From NCBI RefSeq assembly GCF_001278945.1, contig NZ_LGRV01000003.1, positions 744,001 through 808,000 of the forward strand: 64,000 bases of DNA, given 5' to 3'. Below, one piece after another: positions 63,946 to 64,000 of the stretch. A program made the translations under genes and the position numbers. The number at the start of each line of letters is the position of its first letter. The first letter of the stretch is position 1. A model generated the notes under the pieces. That model saw only the letters and a program-made list of their open reading frames with translations. It made no database searches and had not been told where the DNA came from. This DNA is from Lysinibacillus contaminans (GTDB taxonomy: Bacteria; Bacillota; Bacilli; Bacillales_A; Planococcaceae).

Positions 63946-64000
63946 TTTGTTCTATCACAGTCGCGATATTAGTCCCACCATTGATTTAAATAGAAATTAA

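Overview
The window looks like a chromosome segment of a low-GC, motile, endospore-forming-type Bacillota. The best fit is Lysinibacillus or a close relative in the Caryophanaceae/Planococcaceae. This rests on gene content and codon use: a yqjD/yqjE-like pair, the carboxynorspermidine route to polyamines, a YfmQ-like protein, EcsAB-like ABC genes, a bioD-bioA-bioY-bioB cluster, AGGAGG-type ribosome sites and frequent GTG/TTG starts. No database search was possible.

Layout. 1-6.6 kb: the end of an acyl-CoA carboxylase beta subunit, a coiled-coil protein, an M20 peptidase, a CheW protein, then a two-gene polyamine operon on the minus strand. 6.7-18.6 kb: ordinary chromosome with a chemoreceptor, TPR protein, rhodanese lipoprotein, LysE and DMT exporters, an ATP-grasp-like protein, AraC and MarR regulators, membrane proteins and an EcsAB-like ABC pair. 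18.9-26.3 kb: signalling genes, namely an HD-GYP protein and a 1717-residue pseudokinase/ATPase/GAF/histidine kinase that converges on an OmpR-type response regulator. 26.5-30 kb: an unknown protein, a serine recombinase relative without its catalytic serine, a SulP transporter and a universal stress protein. 30.4-34.1 kb: biotin cluster behind a BirA-type operator. 34.2-35 kb: a 21-bp tandem repeat and a 40-residue small protein. 35-37.8 kb: a divergent aminotransferase/MocR-type regulator pair with clear operator repeats.

38-51.9 kb is accessory DNA. It holds an intact metallophosphoesterase-STAND NTPase-TPR gene (candidate anti-phage gene), a decayed IS4-family element, a decayed IS66-family element, an orphan membrane protein, an internally deleted resolvase, a UvrD/PcrA-like helicase, remnants of two tyrosine recombinases, a broken HTH gene, a membrane-anchored dCTP-deaminase-fold protein and a complete dUTPase. 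It sits between vitamin B6/aminotransferase-type chromosome genes (MocR-type regulator on the left, ECF S-component and pdxK on the right), as expected for a mobile-element hotspot.

52-60 kb returns to chromosome: pyridoxine uptake and kinase genes, TetR, two short-chain dehydrogenases, an ABC-2 exporter, and an ECF sigma/anti-sigma pair. 60-64 kb is a TetR-MFS remnant-FtsX permease-ATPase cassette. Its codon use (many GCG, CGC and TCG codons) differs from the neighbours, and an operator-like palindrome lies directly behind a strong promoter, so recent transfer is likely.

A family of short intergenic repeats with terminal inverted repeats (TGGTTCATCACCA) is found at about 20.0, 27.1 and 30.2 kb. 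A possible related core lies at 15.7 kb.
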